47,383 bases of DNA from a virus: IMG/VR virus record IMGVR_UViG_3300019487_000042, positions 1 through 47,383 of that record. One strand, given 5' to 3'. The notes under the pieces were generated by a model. That model was given only the letters and a program-made list of their open reading frames with translations. It was not told the origin of the DNA and did no database searches. This document shows positions 7,144 through 13,577 of this stretch, piece by piece. The position numbers and the translations under genes are program-made. Positions within the stretch are counted from its first letter, which is position 1, and each line of letters starts with the position of its first letter.

Positions 7144-8259
7144 TCAGGCTGCGGCGTTGCCGTTGAACTTGCCGTACCAGCCCCGCCACCACTGGCGGGC
7201 CTGCTCCATCTGCTCCCCCCGCCCGGACTGCGCCGACGCGATCAGGATCTCGATGATTACCCTCGCTTCCTGCCGCAACTCGAGGTTCTTCGTGTATCTG
7301 AGCATGTCGCCGACGTCGAACTTGTCGGGGCCGCCCAGGTCTATGACGGTGACGCGTGCGCCGGCCCGCTCGCAGTCGGAGGAGGCGACGGTCATCAGGT
7401 CGCGCCCGTTCCGGTCGCAGTCAGGCCAGAACACCAGCTGACGGTGCGTCAGCAGGCGTTTCGCCCACGCCGGATGCCAACCGGACCCCTGAAACCTTCC
7501 TGGCCGGTCGACGTTGTTCCTTGCTTGCGGCATCCCGCCCGGTAAAGACACGGCGGTGAGTCCGACGGAAGCCATGCTGATCGCCGTCCCTTCACCCTCC
7601 ACAACATGCAGTGGTCCGTTGCGTGGGGTGTGTTCCGGGGCGGGCCAGATCGTGCGTGACTTCCCCTCACCAGCCAGCGTCTTCCGTTTGAACTGGCGGA
7701 ACGGGTCGTATCGCACCACGTCGTGGAGCTTTCCCTCTTTGTCGTAGACGGGGATCGAGAGGCGCTTGTCGAGGGTTAGCCAGCCGACCCCGAGTTTCTG
7801 GAGGGCGCCGGAGGCCCAGCCCCGCTCGGACCGCAGCCGAGCAAGCAACTGGGGTTCCCGCTGCAGCAGCTGCGCAGCGAACTTGGCCTCCAACTCGACT
7901 TGGCGCCTGTCGACGGGCAGCTTCTTCGGCCTGGGCCCGTTCGGGTCATAAGGCCCGTCGTCTTTGAGGGCGACGTCTTCGGCTTTGAGGCCGAGGGCGG
8001 CCACAATGTCCCAGTAGTCACACGAGTGGCACACGAGGTTGATCCACTTGTCTCCCTCCTGAACCGCCAGCGAAGGTTTGTGCCGCGCCCCGTCGTTCTC
8101 GTGCACGGGGCAGTATGCTTGCCAGCGGCGAACGCCGTGCGGGCCGGCGGGGCGTTCTTTCACATGTGTGAGGCGCCCTAGAAGAACCTGGGTTTTGCCG
8201 CCGTGGATCCGTTCTGGGCGATCCACTAGCGTTTCGCTCCCCGCACCGAACCTCCCCAT
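7144..8259 (-). CDS. DNA primase, CHC2 zinc finger and TOPRIM
   Basis: 371 aa from the ATG at 8259. It should make RNA primers for phage replication. N-terminal zinc finger: CPVH, then CHSC about 30 residues later. TOPRIM core: HVVEGEGTAISMASVG (catalytic Glu) and FWPDCDRNGRD (metal-binding Asp pair). The C-terminus is helical and short, with no helicase domain, so a separate helicase must come from elsewhere in the genome or the host. A promoter-like region (8301-8339) and a terminator (8371-8417) lie directly upstream, so it likely starts its own transcript. The palindrome at 8183-8196 falls in codons about 22-26. Confidence 0.88.
   Translation of the reverse strand: MGRFGAGSETLVDRPERIHGGKTQVLLGRLTHVKERPAGPHGVRRWQAYCPVHENDGARHKPSLAVQEGDKWINLVCHSCDYWDIVAALGLKAEDVALKDDGPYDPNGPRPKKLPVDRRQVELEAKFAAQLLQREPQLLARLRSERGWASGALQKLGVGWLTLDKRLSIPVYDKEGKLHDVVRYDPFRQFKRKTLAGEGKSRTIWPAPEHTPRNGPLHVVEGEGTAISMASVGLTAVSLPGGMPQARNNVDRPGRFQGSGWHPAWAKRLLTHRQLVFWPDCDRNGRDLMTVASSDCERAGARVTVIDLGGPDKFDVGDMLRYTKNLELRQEARVIIEILIASAQSGRGEQMEQARQWWRGWYGKFNGNAAA
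8183..8196. promoter_or_regulatory. Palindromic box 3, one mismatch
   Basis: AGAACCTGGGTTTT, in the first 26 codons of the primase gene, so also close to its promoter. Confidence 0.7.
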
Positions 8260-8300
8260 CACCCGGATCTTCCAATTCGTCCCTGCCGCCGGGGAATCTG

Positions 8301-8339
8301 ATGTTACTCGGGTTTGCCGATGCTGGCAAGACGAGTATA
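8301..8339 (-). promoter_or_regulatory. Promoter region of primase gene
   Basis: On the minus strand TTGCCA (8329-8324) and TAACAT (8306-8301) are separated by 17 bp. A second -10-like TATACT lies at 8339-8334 without a well-spaced -35. Predicted start about 35 nt before the primase ATG. Confidence 0.5.
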
Positions 8340-8370
8340 CTTGCTCGCGAGCGCACAACTCCCATCGCTC

Positions 8371-8417
8371 AAGGTGCGGGGTCGGCCGCCGGGGGGCAAA
8401 CCGCCCCGCACCACCTT
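8371..8417 (-). terminator. Hairpin terminator between 8438-8779 gene and primase
   Basis: GGTGCGGGG at 8373-8381 pairs perfectly with CCCCGCACC at 8404-8412, with weaker pairing inside the GC-rich loop. It lies right after the upstream gene's stop and before the primase promoter. No strong T-run. Confidence 0.6.
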
Positions 8418-8437
8418 CAACCCCTCAGATAATCGAT

Positions 8438-8779
8438 TTATTGCTCTCGCTCTCGTTTGCGCAGCTCTTCCGCCTGCGCGCTGAACCGCTGATGAAACGC
8501 CGGGTGCTTGGGGTCGTTGGGTTCGTAGCCGCAGTCGCCGGGGTCGACCGGCGGCACGTGTGAGGCTGCGGCGGCGAACCCTTCCTGCCGCCACAACCGG
8601 ATCTGTGCGCATTCGTTGTCGGCGAGCTTCAACGCCGCATCCTGCGGCAAGCACAGATCTATCGTGCAGTCGCCGCGGGAAAGGTAGCGTTCGCAGGCGC
8701 GTACGAAGTCGCCCTCGAGGATCAGGTGGAACCCGTCCTCGTAGGATTCGATCCGGATTCCTTCGATCATGTCAGCCAC
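8438..8779 (-). CDS. Hypothetical protein
   Basis: 113 aa from a GTG at 8779 with GGAGGG 6 nt upstream; an ATG at 8770 is the alternative. Begins with a strand-rich IRIESYEDGFHLILEGDFV region, then CTIDLCLPQDAALKLADNECAQIRLW, and ends in a charged helix. No family recognised. Overlaps the upstream gene by 8 bp. Confidence 0.6.
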   Translation of the reverse strand: MADMIEGIRIESYEDGFHLILEGDFVRACERYLSRGDCTIDLCLPQDAALKLADNECAQIRLWRQEGFAAAASHVPPVDPGDCGYEPNDPKHPAFHQRFSAQAEELRKREREQ

Positions 8780-8996
8780 GTCTGCCCTCCTCGATCGCGA
8801 CGATCCTCGACGCGAGCTCCTCGATCTCTCCCAGGATCATGTCGTACTGCCTCGCCTCCTCCATACATTGCGGCTGCAGCGCCCCCAGTTGCCTCCTGAG
8901 CGCCTGGCAGCGCGCATGTAGGTCTTCCACGAGGTCGCTCGGGTCTGGCGTGTAGGGGCGTCCTGAGCGGTTCTCGTATGCGGTCTCTTCGTCCAT
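8772..8996 (-). CDS. Small coiled-coil protein under a box-controlled promoter
   Basis: 74 aa, ATG at 8996. Residues 22-70 (VEDLHARCQALRRQLGALQPQCMEEARQYDMILGEIEELASRIVAIEE) form a probable coiled coil; function unknown. The ATG lies 6 nt after a GATACT -10 hexamer, so the mRNA is probably leaderless, and a palindromic box occupies the promoter spacer. It is the first gene of the leftward early-type operon, divergent from the gene at 9082. Confidence 0.65.
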   Translation of the reverse strand: MDEETAYENRSGRPYTPDPSDLVEDLHARCQALRRQLGALQPQCMEEARQYDMILGEIEELASRIVAIEEGRRG

Positions 8997-9002
8997 GCCC
9001 GG

Positions 9003-9031
9003 AGTATCGTAGAATCTGGGTTCTGGCGTAA
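9003..9031 (-). promoter_or_regulatory. Leftward promoter with box in spacer
   Basis: Minus strand: TTACGC (9031-9026), 17-bp spacer, GATACT (9008-9003), then 6 nt to the ATG at 8996. The palindromic box 9011-9024 lies wholly inside the spacer, the classic place for a repressor operator. Confidence 0.6.
9011..9024. promoter_or_regulatory. Palindromic box 4, one mismatch, promoter operator
   Basis: AGAATCTGGGTTCT, lying inside the 17-bp spacer of the leftward promoter and about 50 bp upstream of the rightward start at 9082. Confidence 0.75.
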
Positions 9032-9069
9032 TCCCCCTTTGTAGGGATTCGCTCGCCCACACGATCGCC

Positions 9070-9075
9070 GATACT
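9070..9075 (+). promoter_or_regulatory. Rightward leaderless -10 hexamer
   Basis: GATACT followed by six bases and the ATG at 9082: the same GATACT-N6-ATG arrangement as the divergent gene. No good -35 hexamer is seen. Confidence 0.55.
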
Positions 9076-9081
9076 GACGGC

Positions 9082-9297
9082 ATGACCGCTACTCACACAT
9101 CACTGATGCCCACCGAGGAATGGATCGCCTACATGCTCGACCTGTGGCACCCCGGCTGGCGTTTCGCCGGCGCGTCCAACGAGTTCCTGTTCGTGGACGG
9201 ACCGGACGAGCGGGGCCCCTGGATGATCCAGACCACCGGCACGTCAGGCGAATTGGTTGTTGACGGGCAACGCTTCTTCAGCGCATGTTGGCGATGA
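9082..9297 (+). CDS. Hypothetical protein, first gene of rightward operon
   Basis: 71 aa, ATG at 9082. Compact alpha/beta sequence with several Trp (EEWIAYMLDLWHPGWRF); no known motif. Probably expressed from a leaderless mRNA. Overlaps the next gene by ATGA (9294-9297). First of five small same-strand genes. Confidence 0.65.
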   Translation: MTATHTSLMPTEEWIAYMLDLWHPGWRFAGASNEFLFVDGPDERGPWMIQTTGTSGELVVDGQRFFSACWR

Positions 9298-9665
9298 GCA
9301 ACAACACCGACCCAAGAGTTAAGACGCTCGAGAAAGCGCTGGCGAGCCACCGGCTCGACTGCAAGCTGCTGAAGGCGCGGGGATTCGATTCATTGAGGCA
9401 CATGGAGTACGAGTACGCCCTCGACGGCCTCGCCCGCGAGAACAAACGGTACCGGGAGGCACTGGCTCGAATCCAGGCTTTTCAACCGAATCGGATCGAG
9501 TCGTACCGTCAGAACGGGATCGTGTTCCGCAAAGCACCGATGGTCGAGTGGCGCCCGCCCCGCACGAGCTCACCATGGGAGGACGTGGCCTTCTGGACGT
9601 ACACCGACCTGTGCGAGATCGAGGCCATCGCACGGCAGGCTCTCACCGATGAGGAGGATCCGTGA
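9294..9665 (+). CDS. Hypothetical protein
   Basis: 123 aa, ATG at 9294 (ATGA overlap with the upstream TGA; an ATG at 9285 would overlap more). N-terminal charged helix (KTLEKALASHRLDCKLLKARG), a YEYALDGLARENKRYREALARI coiled-coil segment, and an acidic C-terminus. No family recognised. Downstream gene overlaps by GTGA. Confidence 0.65.
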   Translation: MSNNTDPRVKTLEKALASHRLDCKLLKARGFDSLRHMEYEYALDGLARENKRYREALARIQAFQPNRIESYRQNGIVFRKAPMVEWRPPRTSSPWEDVAFWTYTDLCEIEAIARQALTDEEDP

Positions 9666-9871
9666 GGGCGGTGAGCATCTACGCGATCTATGAAGCGGGG
9701 GAACGAGTCGGATCCGTCAACTCGCATAGCCTGCAGGACGCCCTCCTGGATTTCTGGCAGACGTTCCTCAGCGAAGACGGGTTGTACACCGACCCGCGTA
9801 GGGTGGGGAACATGCTGCAGTGCGTGTTCAAGGGTGCGCCCCGCACGTTCGTCGCGAGGGCCGAACAGTGA
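9662..9871 (+). CDS. Hypothetical protein
   Basis: 69 aa from a GTG at 9662 overlapping the upstream TGA. Begins MRAVSIYAIYEAGERVGSV with a beta hairpin pattern, then a helix (LQDALLDFWQTFL). Function unknown; translation coupled on both sides by GTGA overlaps. Confidence 0.6.
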   Translation: MRAVSIYAIYEAGERVGSVNSHSLQDALLDFWQTFLSEDGLYTDPRRVGNMLQCVFKGAPRTFVARAEQ

Positions 9872-10095
9872 GCACCACCCCAGAACCCAGGTTCTCGGTG
9901 GGTGATCGCGTCGGATTCTCTCTCGGCCAGAACCGGGAAGGCAAAGTGTTTGACCACACCGGCGAGGTGATCAGGGTGATCAAGTTCTATCCCGCAAACA
10001 CCATCGGCGTCCTGTATGAAATCAGGGTTGACGGAGACACACCCCTAACGTTCGCCCGCTACGAAAACGATCTACGCGCCGCCGAGGACGGCTGA
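9868..10095 (+). CDS. Small SH3-barrel-like protein
   Basis: 75 aa from a GTG at 9868 overlapping the upstream TGA. Five short strands with glycine turns (FSVGDRVGFSLG, HTGEVIRVIKF, GVLYEIRVDGD) suggest an SH3/KOW-like barrel, a fold used by many small phage proteins that bind nucleic acid or protein. Codons 5-10 are made by a perfect palindromic box (9882-9895), so the N-terminal sequence TPEPRFS is dictated by the DNA site. Confidence 0.6.
   Translation: MSTTPEPRFSVGDRVGFSLGQNREGKVFDHTGEVIRVIKFYPANTIGVLYEIRVDGDTPLTFARYENDLRAAEDG
9882..9895. promoter_or_regulatory. Palindromic box 5, exact
   Basis: AGAACCCAGGTTCT, 14 bp downstream of the GTG at 9868. Confidence 0.8.
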
Positions 10096-10364
10096 TGAGC
10101 GAGTGGAGCGAAGCGGAGGCGGACGTGCTGAGGGACCTGATCGAGAAGGGCCAGGCCCGCACCGACTTGGAGAACATGCTGCGCTCCGTCGGCTGGTGCG
10201 TGGTCACCACCGAGCTCGAGCACGGAGACGTGCATGTCTACCGGTTCGACGAGCCGGCGGCGGCACTCGAGTATGCGGCAGGCCTGAAGCAGGCGTTTCT
10301 CGACGACATGCCTGAGGAGCTGCCGGGCTGGTCGGTGAAGGTGTACCCGCTGCTTCCCCCGTAG
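10095..10364 (+). CDS. Hypothetical protein, last gene of rightward operon
   Basis: 89 aa, ATG at 10095 overlapping the upstream TGA by one base. Acidic helical N-terminus (EWSEAEADVLRDLIEKG), then alternating strands and a helix (AAALEYAAGLKQAFLDDM). No family recognised. Its TAG stop (10362-10364) is inside the 5' arm of the terminator stem. Confidence 0.6.
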   Translation: MSEWSEAEADVLRDLIEKGQARTDLENMLRSVGWCVVTTELEHGDVHVYRFDEPAAALEYAAGLKQAFLDDMPEELPGWSVKVYPLLPP

Positions 10365-10410
10365 GGGTTGCGCGTCGCCTCCCTCGAGGCGCATCCCCTA
10401 CGGGGGAAGC
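10352..10410. terminator. Strong bidirectional terminator
   Basis: GCTTCCCCCGTAGGGG (10352-10367) pairs with CCCCTACGGGGGAAGC (10395-10410), 16 perfect pairs, and a second 6-bp stem (CGCCTC/GAGGCG, 10376-10391) sits in the loop. It lies between convergent genes ending at 10364 and 10418 and is followed on the plus strand by GTTTTAG. Confidence 0.8.
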
Positions 10411-10417
10411 AAGCGTT

Positions 10418-10621
10418 TTAGTCGCCGGGTGTCCATTCTCCGGTTTCGGTTCCGCGCTTCACCCGCAGCTTGATCGTCCAGCCCGTGTCGAGGCCGGAGC
10501 CGTGGTCGCCGTCGGAGAGGATCGCGATCGTGTCTCCGTTGTCGTGCTCACGGATGAAGTGGGCGAACGCGTCTCCGTTGTCCGCGTGGTATTGGCCTGA
10601 TGCTCCACTGTCGAGCGGCAT
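10418..10621 (-). CDS. Hypothetical small protein
   Basis: 67 aa, ATG at 10621 with GGGAGG 8 nt upstream. Beta-rich, Asp/Gly-rich (HIREHDNGD, LSDGDHGSGLDTGWTIKLRVKRG). No family recognised. It is the last gene of the lysis/tail transcript, enclosed between two hairpin terminators. Confidence 0.6.
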   Translation of the reverse strand: MPLDSGASGQYHADNGDAFAHFIREHDNGDTIAILSDGDHGSGLDTGWTIKLRVKRGTETGEWTPGD

Positions 10622-10673
10622 CGTCGCGCCTCCCTTGGGTCGGGGGAAAGGCAGTCTACCGCCGCCTAGACCT

Positions 10674-10712
10674 GTTGCGCCCCGGTGGGGGCTGATCCAG
10701 CCGGGGCGCAAC
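10674..10712. terminator. Hairpin terminator after holin gene
   Basis: GTTGCGCCCCGG (10674-10685) pairs with CCGGGGCGCAAC (10701-10712), 12 perfect pairs with a 15-nt loop, extended by GCCTAG/CTAGGC outside. Directly follows the stop of the holin gene at 10716. Confidence 0.75.
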
Positions 10713-10715
10713 CTA

Positions 10716-11006
10716 CTAGGCGCTTCCGAGGTTCGTCGTCTCCTCGATCGCCGCCGCCGCACCAGTTGGCTTCCAGAACCCCTGGTATGTGGCGACCGCC
10801 GCCACAAGCACGACGAGGCTGGCCTCGATGAAGCGCCGGCCAGTCAGATCGCCTTGGAAGTAGGCGGTGCCGGCGCCGGCAACTAGGGACGCGGCGAAAG
10901 CTAGCGCCGCCTGCACACGTCGGCCCCAGCCGGTCTGGATGATCAACGAGAGCGCCGGCGGGAGAAGGAACCCCACGATCAGCGACCACATCTCGAAGTT
11001 GCTCAT
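10716..11006 (-). CDS. Holin
   Basis: 96 aa, ATG at 11006. Three hydrophobic segments (about residues 6-24, 33-52 and 61-78) separated by short basic loops; the last reads LVVLVAAVATYQGFWKPTG, a pattern seen in actinophage holins. It should open the membrane for the endolysin at a set time. Located two genes downstream of the endolysin, the usual lysis cassette order. Confidence 0.75.
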   Translation of the reverse strand: MSNFEMWSLIVGFLLPPALSLIIQTGWGRRVQAALAFAASLVAGAGTAYFQGDLTGRRFIEASLVVLVAAVATYQGFWKPTGAAAAIEETTNLGSA

Positions 11007-11052
11007 GCTGCCTCCTAATCCTTAGACGCTACGCACCCTCCGGATCCGTGAT

Positions 11053-11469
11053 CTAGTTCCCCTCCTCTCTACCGTGTCCTTTCTTGGCCCGCCGAAGATC
11101 CATCTCTAGCTCGTCCACCCGGCGGCGAAGATCCGACACTTTCCGCAAGCACGCCTTGACGTCTTCCCGCCCAACCGACACCTCTGTACGCAGGAAGGCG
11201 TTGTCTTCCTGCAGAGCCGTGATGATTCTGTTCAGACCGTCGACGACCTGGCCGATCGACTCGCGCTGAGCGGTGGCTATCCCTGCCTGCTCAGCTGCCT
11301 CGTCGAGCTCGCGGGACCGCCGGTAGATCAGATACCCGAGCAGCGACGACGGCAGCCCCACGAGCAGCCCGATCACGGCCGGGTGCCAGAAGATCTCCTT
11401 TACCGGTGAGGGTCCCAGCATAATGACGACGGCTAGCAGACCGATCGCGATTATCGCCGCGCCGTCCAC
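11053..11469 (-). CDS. Two-span membrane protein with coiled-coil tail
   Basis: 138 aa from a GTG at 11469 that starts inside the end of the upstream gene. Two hydrophobic segments (about residues 4-19 and 29-47) then a long charged coiled coil from residue 55 to the end (LDEAAEQAGIATAQRES...VGREDVKACLRKVSDLRRRVDELEMDLRRAKK). In a lysis cassette this could be a spanin-like or holin-accessory protein; the sequence shows no lipobox. Function inferred only. Confidence 0.6.
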   Translation of the reverse strand: MDGAAIIAIGLLAVVIMLGPSPVKEIFWHPAVIGLLVGLPSSLLGYLIYRRSRELDEAAEQAGIATAQRESIGQVVDGLNRIITALQEDNAFLRTEVSVGREDVKACLRKVSDLRRRVDELEMDLRRAKKGHGREEGN

Positions 11470-11969
11470 GGGTTCATGAACGGCTCGATCACAAGCGGGA
11501 TCTGCACCGCCGCCAAAGCGAGGTACATGATCGGAACCTGTAATGAGCCGTGCCCCTCGATGAACGGCTGCGTTGTGCCGGCGGCCAGGAACAGCAGGTA
11601 GGCGGCGTCGGCGGCCATCACCGCCCGCGCCCCCTTGAGCCGCCGGTAGAGGTTGAGGAACGCGAGTTCGGCTACGCCCAGAGCCAGGAAGATCGCTCCC
11701 CACAGTTCGTTCGGGAAGCCGTAGATCAGGGAGGTCGGCTGCAACACAACGAAGTCGAGGCCGAGCGCGAGGTTGATGATCGCTAGTCCCGTTTCTGCAC
11801 GCCACAAGCACGGGTGCGTCCGCCGTAGTTCGACCCGGCCGTTGACGATCAGCGTTTCGTCCAGCGGCGTCCTCCCCCCCGGCGCGGCCGCCAGCGGCGG
11901 ATCGCCCTGAGGTTTGCCGGCGCGATGACCTTCTCCCTCTTCCTCCAAAACAACCTCCACGTCCCCCAT
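11451..11969 (-). CDS. Four-span membrane protein of the lysis cassette
   Basis: 172 aa, ATG at 11969. Acidic soluble N-terminus (about 60 residues), then four hydrophobic segments (near residues 62-80, 88-106, 116-131, 143-162). The type is frequent next to holins in actinophages and may help membrane permeabilisation. No enzyme motif. Lies between endolysin and holin and overlaps the next gene by 19 bp. Confidence 0.65.
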   Translation of the reverse strand: MGDVEVVLEEEGEGHRAGKPQGDPPLAAAPGGRTPLDETLIVNGRVELRRTHPCLWRAETGLAIINLALGLDFVVLQPTSLIYGFPNELWGAIFLALGVAELAFLNLYRRLKGARAVMAADAAYLLFLAAGTTQPFIEGHGSLQVPIMYLALAAVQIPLVIEPFMNPWTARR

Positions 11970-11996
11970 TCGCGGACACTCGGACTCGAGCCGCCT

Positions 11997-12803
11997 TCAC
12001 GTCGCCAGCAGCGTGGGCCGCACCACGAACATGAATTCGCCCGGGAACCTGCTGTAGTTCGCTAGAACGAAGCTGGTCGGGTCTGCCTCTTTACCGTTCG
12101 ATCCCCACTCCGCCGTCCACAGGTTCCCGGGCCTGATGCACTGCACCACATGCCTAGGGGAGTGGAAATGGGCGAGGTCGCCGACACGGTAGGGGGCGCC
12201 GATCTTCGGCCAGTCGTCCTCGAACAGGTCGGTGTTGCCGAACCCGGAGAACGACTGTTTCGACGGGTCGACGACCTTTACCCCGGCTTTGCCACCGGCG
12301 TAGGCGACGGCTTGCACAACCGTGCTGGAGCAGTCGCCCCGCACGTAGGAGCCTGACGGGTCGACGAAGACTTGGAAGGGTCGGGTTTGGGTGTAGCGCC
12401 AGCGGGCCCGGTTCTGGACCGCTTTCCGCCAGAACTCGCGTATGTACCGCATCACCTCAGCCTCGTCATCTCCCTCGTCCGTCGCCCCCGCTTCGTCTTG
12501 GATCAGTTTCTGACCATAGGCGTCGAGCGCGTATTCGCCGGCGTGTTCCCGTCCTTTTGGCACGCGTGCCGACCTTAGCTTCTTGCAACGCCCTTCACCG
12601 TAGCCGGTGTTTCCTGGGTCCCATTCCGCCAGAGCGGCCGCCAGGGTCTGGTCGTAATGCGGGTCGAAGTCTGTCCAGTCGATCAGGCCGAGGCGGCTCA
12701 TCGCCCTTTTCAGAGCCTCCGCTGTCGGCCCTTTCTCCTTCAGACCAGAACCAGCTAGCCCATAGGGGCCAGTGTAGGGGACCTGGCGTTCAGTCAGAGG
12801 CAC
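11997..12803 (-). CDS. Endolysin, NlpC/P60-like
   Basis: 268 aa. Residues 1-85 (GPTAEALKRAMSRLGL, then YDQTLAAALAEWD) resemble a peptidoglycan-binding helix bundle. The C-terminal half carries RGDCSSTVVQAVAYAG (probable catalytic Cys), VGDLAHFHSPRHVVQCI (probable catalytic His) and a WTAEWGSNGKEADP segment, the NlpC/P60 order. It should cut peptidoglycan stem peptides after holin opening. ATG at 12803, immediately following the 95-aa gene. Confidence 0.8.
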   Translation of the reverse strand: MPLTERQVPYTGPYGLAGSGLKEKGPTAEALKRAMSRLGLIDWTDFDPHYDQTLAAALAEWDPGNTGYGEGRCKKLRSARVPKGREHAGEYALDAYGQKLIQDEAGATDEGDDEAEVMRYIREFWRKAVQNRARWRYTQTRPFQVFVDPSGSYVRGDCSSTVVQAVAYAGGKAGVKVVDPSKQSFSGFGNTDLFEDDWPKIGAPYRVGDLAHFHSPRHVVQCIRPGNLWTAEWGSNGKEADPTSFVLANYSRFPGEFMFVVRPTLLAT

Positions 12804-12805
12804 CG

Positions 12806-13093
12806 TCAGACCCCCTTCGAATGGTGCTGTGCGCCCTCGCCGGCTTCCGCCGGCGTTCCGTCGGGGTATCCCGCCCCCAAAAGGGATTCATGCTCAGAAC
12901 CGCTCTCGACGGGAACCTTGGTTTCGGCATCTGCTCCTCCGGACATGTGTAAAGGCATGGGGACGGCGGTCAGGTAGTCGCACTCGATGTACATTTTGAT
13001 GGTGGCGTCGGTCGGGTCGACCCACCCCACCTGCCCCGCTTTGAGGCCGCGCAGGTTGATGTTTGCGCGGGCAAGGATCCGTGCAGCTGTCAT
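12806..13093 (-). CDS. Small protein of the tail-tip operon
   Basis: 95 aa, ATG at 13093 overlapping the upstream TGA (ATGA). The opening (AARILARANINLRGLKAGQVGWVDPTDATIKMYIECDYLTAV) matches a widespread actinophage pattern 'RA.VN..LRGL.AGQ.GWVD..D..I...L..GYL', often found among structural genes. The tail is acidic and disordered. Exact role unknown. Confidence 0.6.
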   Translation of the reverse strand: MTAARILARANINLRGLKAGQVGWVDPTDATIKMYIECDYLTAVPMPLHMSGGADAETKVPVESGSEHESLLGAGYPDGTPAEAGEGAQHHSKGV

Positions 13094-13302
13094 GGCGTCT
13101 CGTCGCTGATGCGGCAGATGATCATCGAAGGCACCGACAGGGTCAGACCGCCCGTGGTTTCGACCTCTATGTAGTCGCCTGCCTGGAGGCGCATCTTGAA
13201 CTCCAGCACGAAGGATTCGATCGTGGTCGGCACATCCCAGGCTTTGTCCTGCTGTCCGCCGCCTCCGGAGCCGTTGACGTTCGCTTCCCAGAAGCTGCTC
13301 AT
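13090..13302 (-). CDS. C-terminal half of a jelly-roll-like tail protein
   Basis: 70 aa, ATG at 13302 (ATGA overlap). Contains FVLEFKMRLQAGDYIEVETTGG and LTLSVPSMIICRI, the last strands of a TNF/C1q-like or receptor-binding jelly roll. The preceding gene ends with what looks like the first strands of the same domain. Either two chains fold together or the gene was split by a frameshift; a -1 change near 13300 would join them. Confidence 0.55.
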   Translation of the reverse strand: MSSFWEANVNGSGGGGQQDKAWDVPTTIESFVLEFKMRLQAGDYIEVETTGGLTLSVPSMIICRISDETP

Positions 13303-13577
13303 TCCGCAGTCCAGAAGAACGGCAGGCTGATGTTGTAGACGCCTCCGAGGCCGCTGGGGATCGTGATCCTCGTCGGCTGCGCCCCGGAGAAGAACCCGTG
13401 CGGATCGTAGATCGGGTCCCATTCCAGAGTTCCTGGTGCGGAGAACCCGGCGTCCAACGTGAACTCGCCTGACTCACCGAACGCGCTTCCCGGCCGTTTC
13501 GCCTCCAAAGCGCGGACACGGTTCTTCATGTCCTTCAGGATCGCGTTCAGCGAATCCGTGTCAACCGGCAGACTCAT
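13299..13577 (-). CDS. Minor tail protein, N-terminal half
   Basis: 92 aa, ATG at 13577 overlapping the upstream stop (ATGA at 13574-13577). A trimerising-type helix (SLNAILKDMKNRVRALEAKR, residues 9-28) is followed by a beta region ending GVYNISLPFFW, typical of the first strands of receptor-binding jelly rolls. Located at the end of the tail operon where receptor-binding proteins usually lie. Confidence 0.6.
   Translation of the reverse strand: MSLPVDTDSLNAILKDMKNRVRALEAKRPGSAFGESGEFTLDAGFSAPGTLEWDPIYDPHGFFSGAQPTRITIPSGLGGVYNISLPFFWTAE

Noticed and set aside
12911-12926. GGAACCTTGGTTTC as another box copy
   Set aside because: Three mismatches, including the centre pair rule, and inside a coding segment; not above background.
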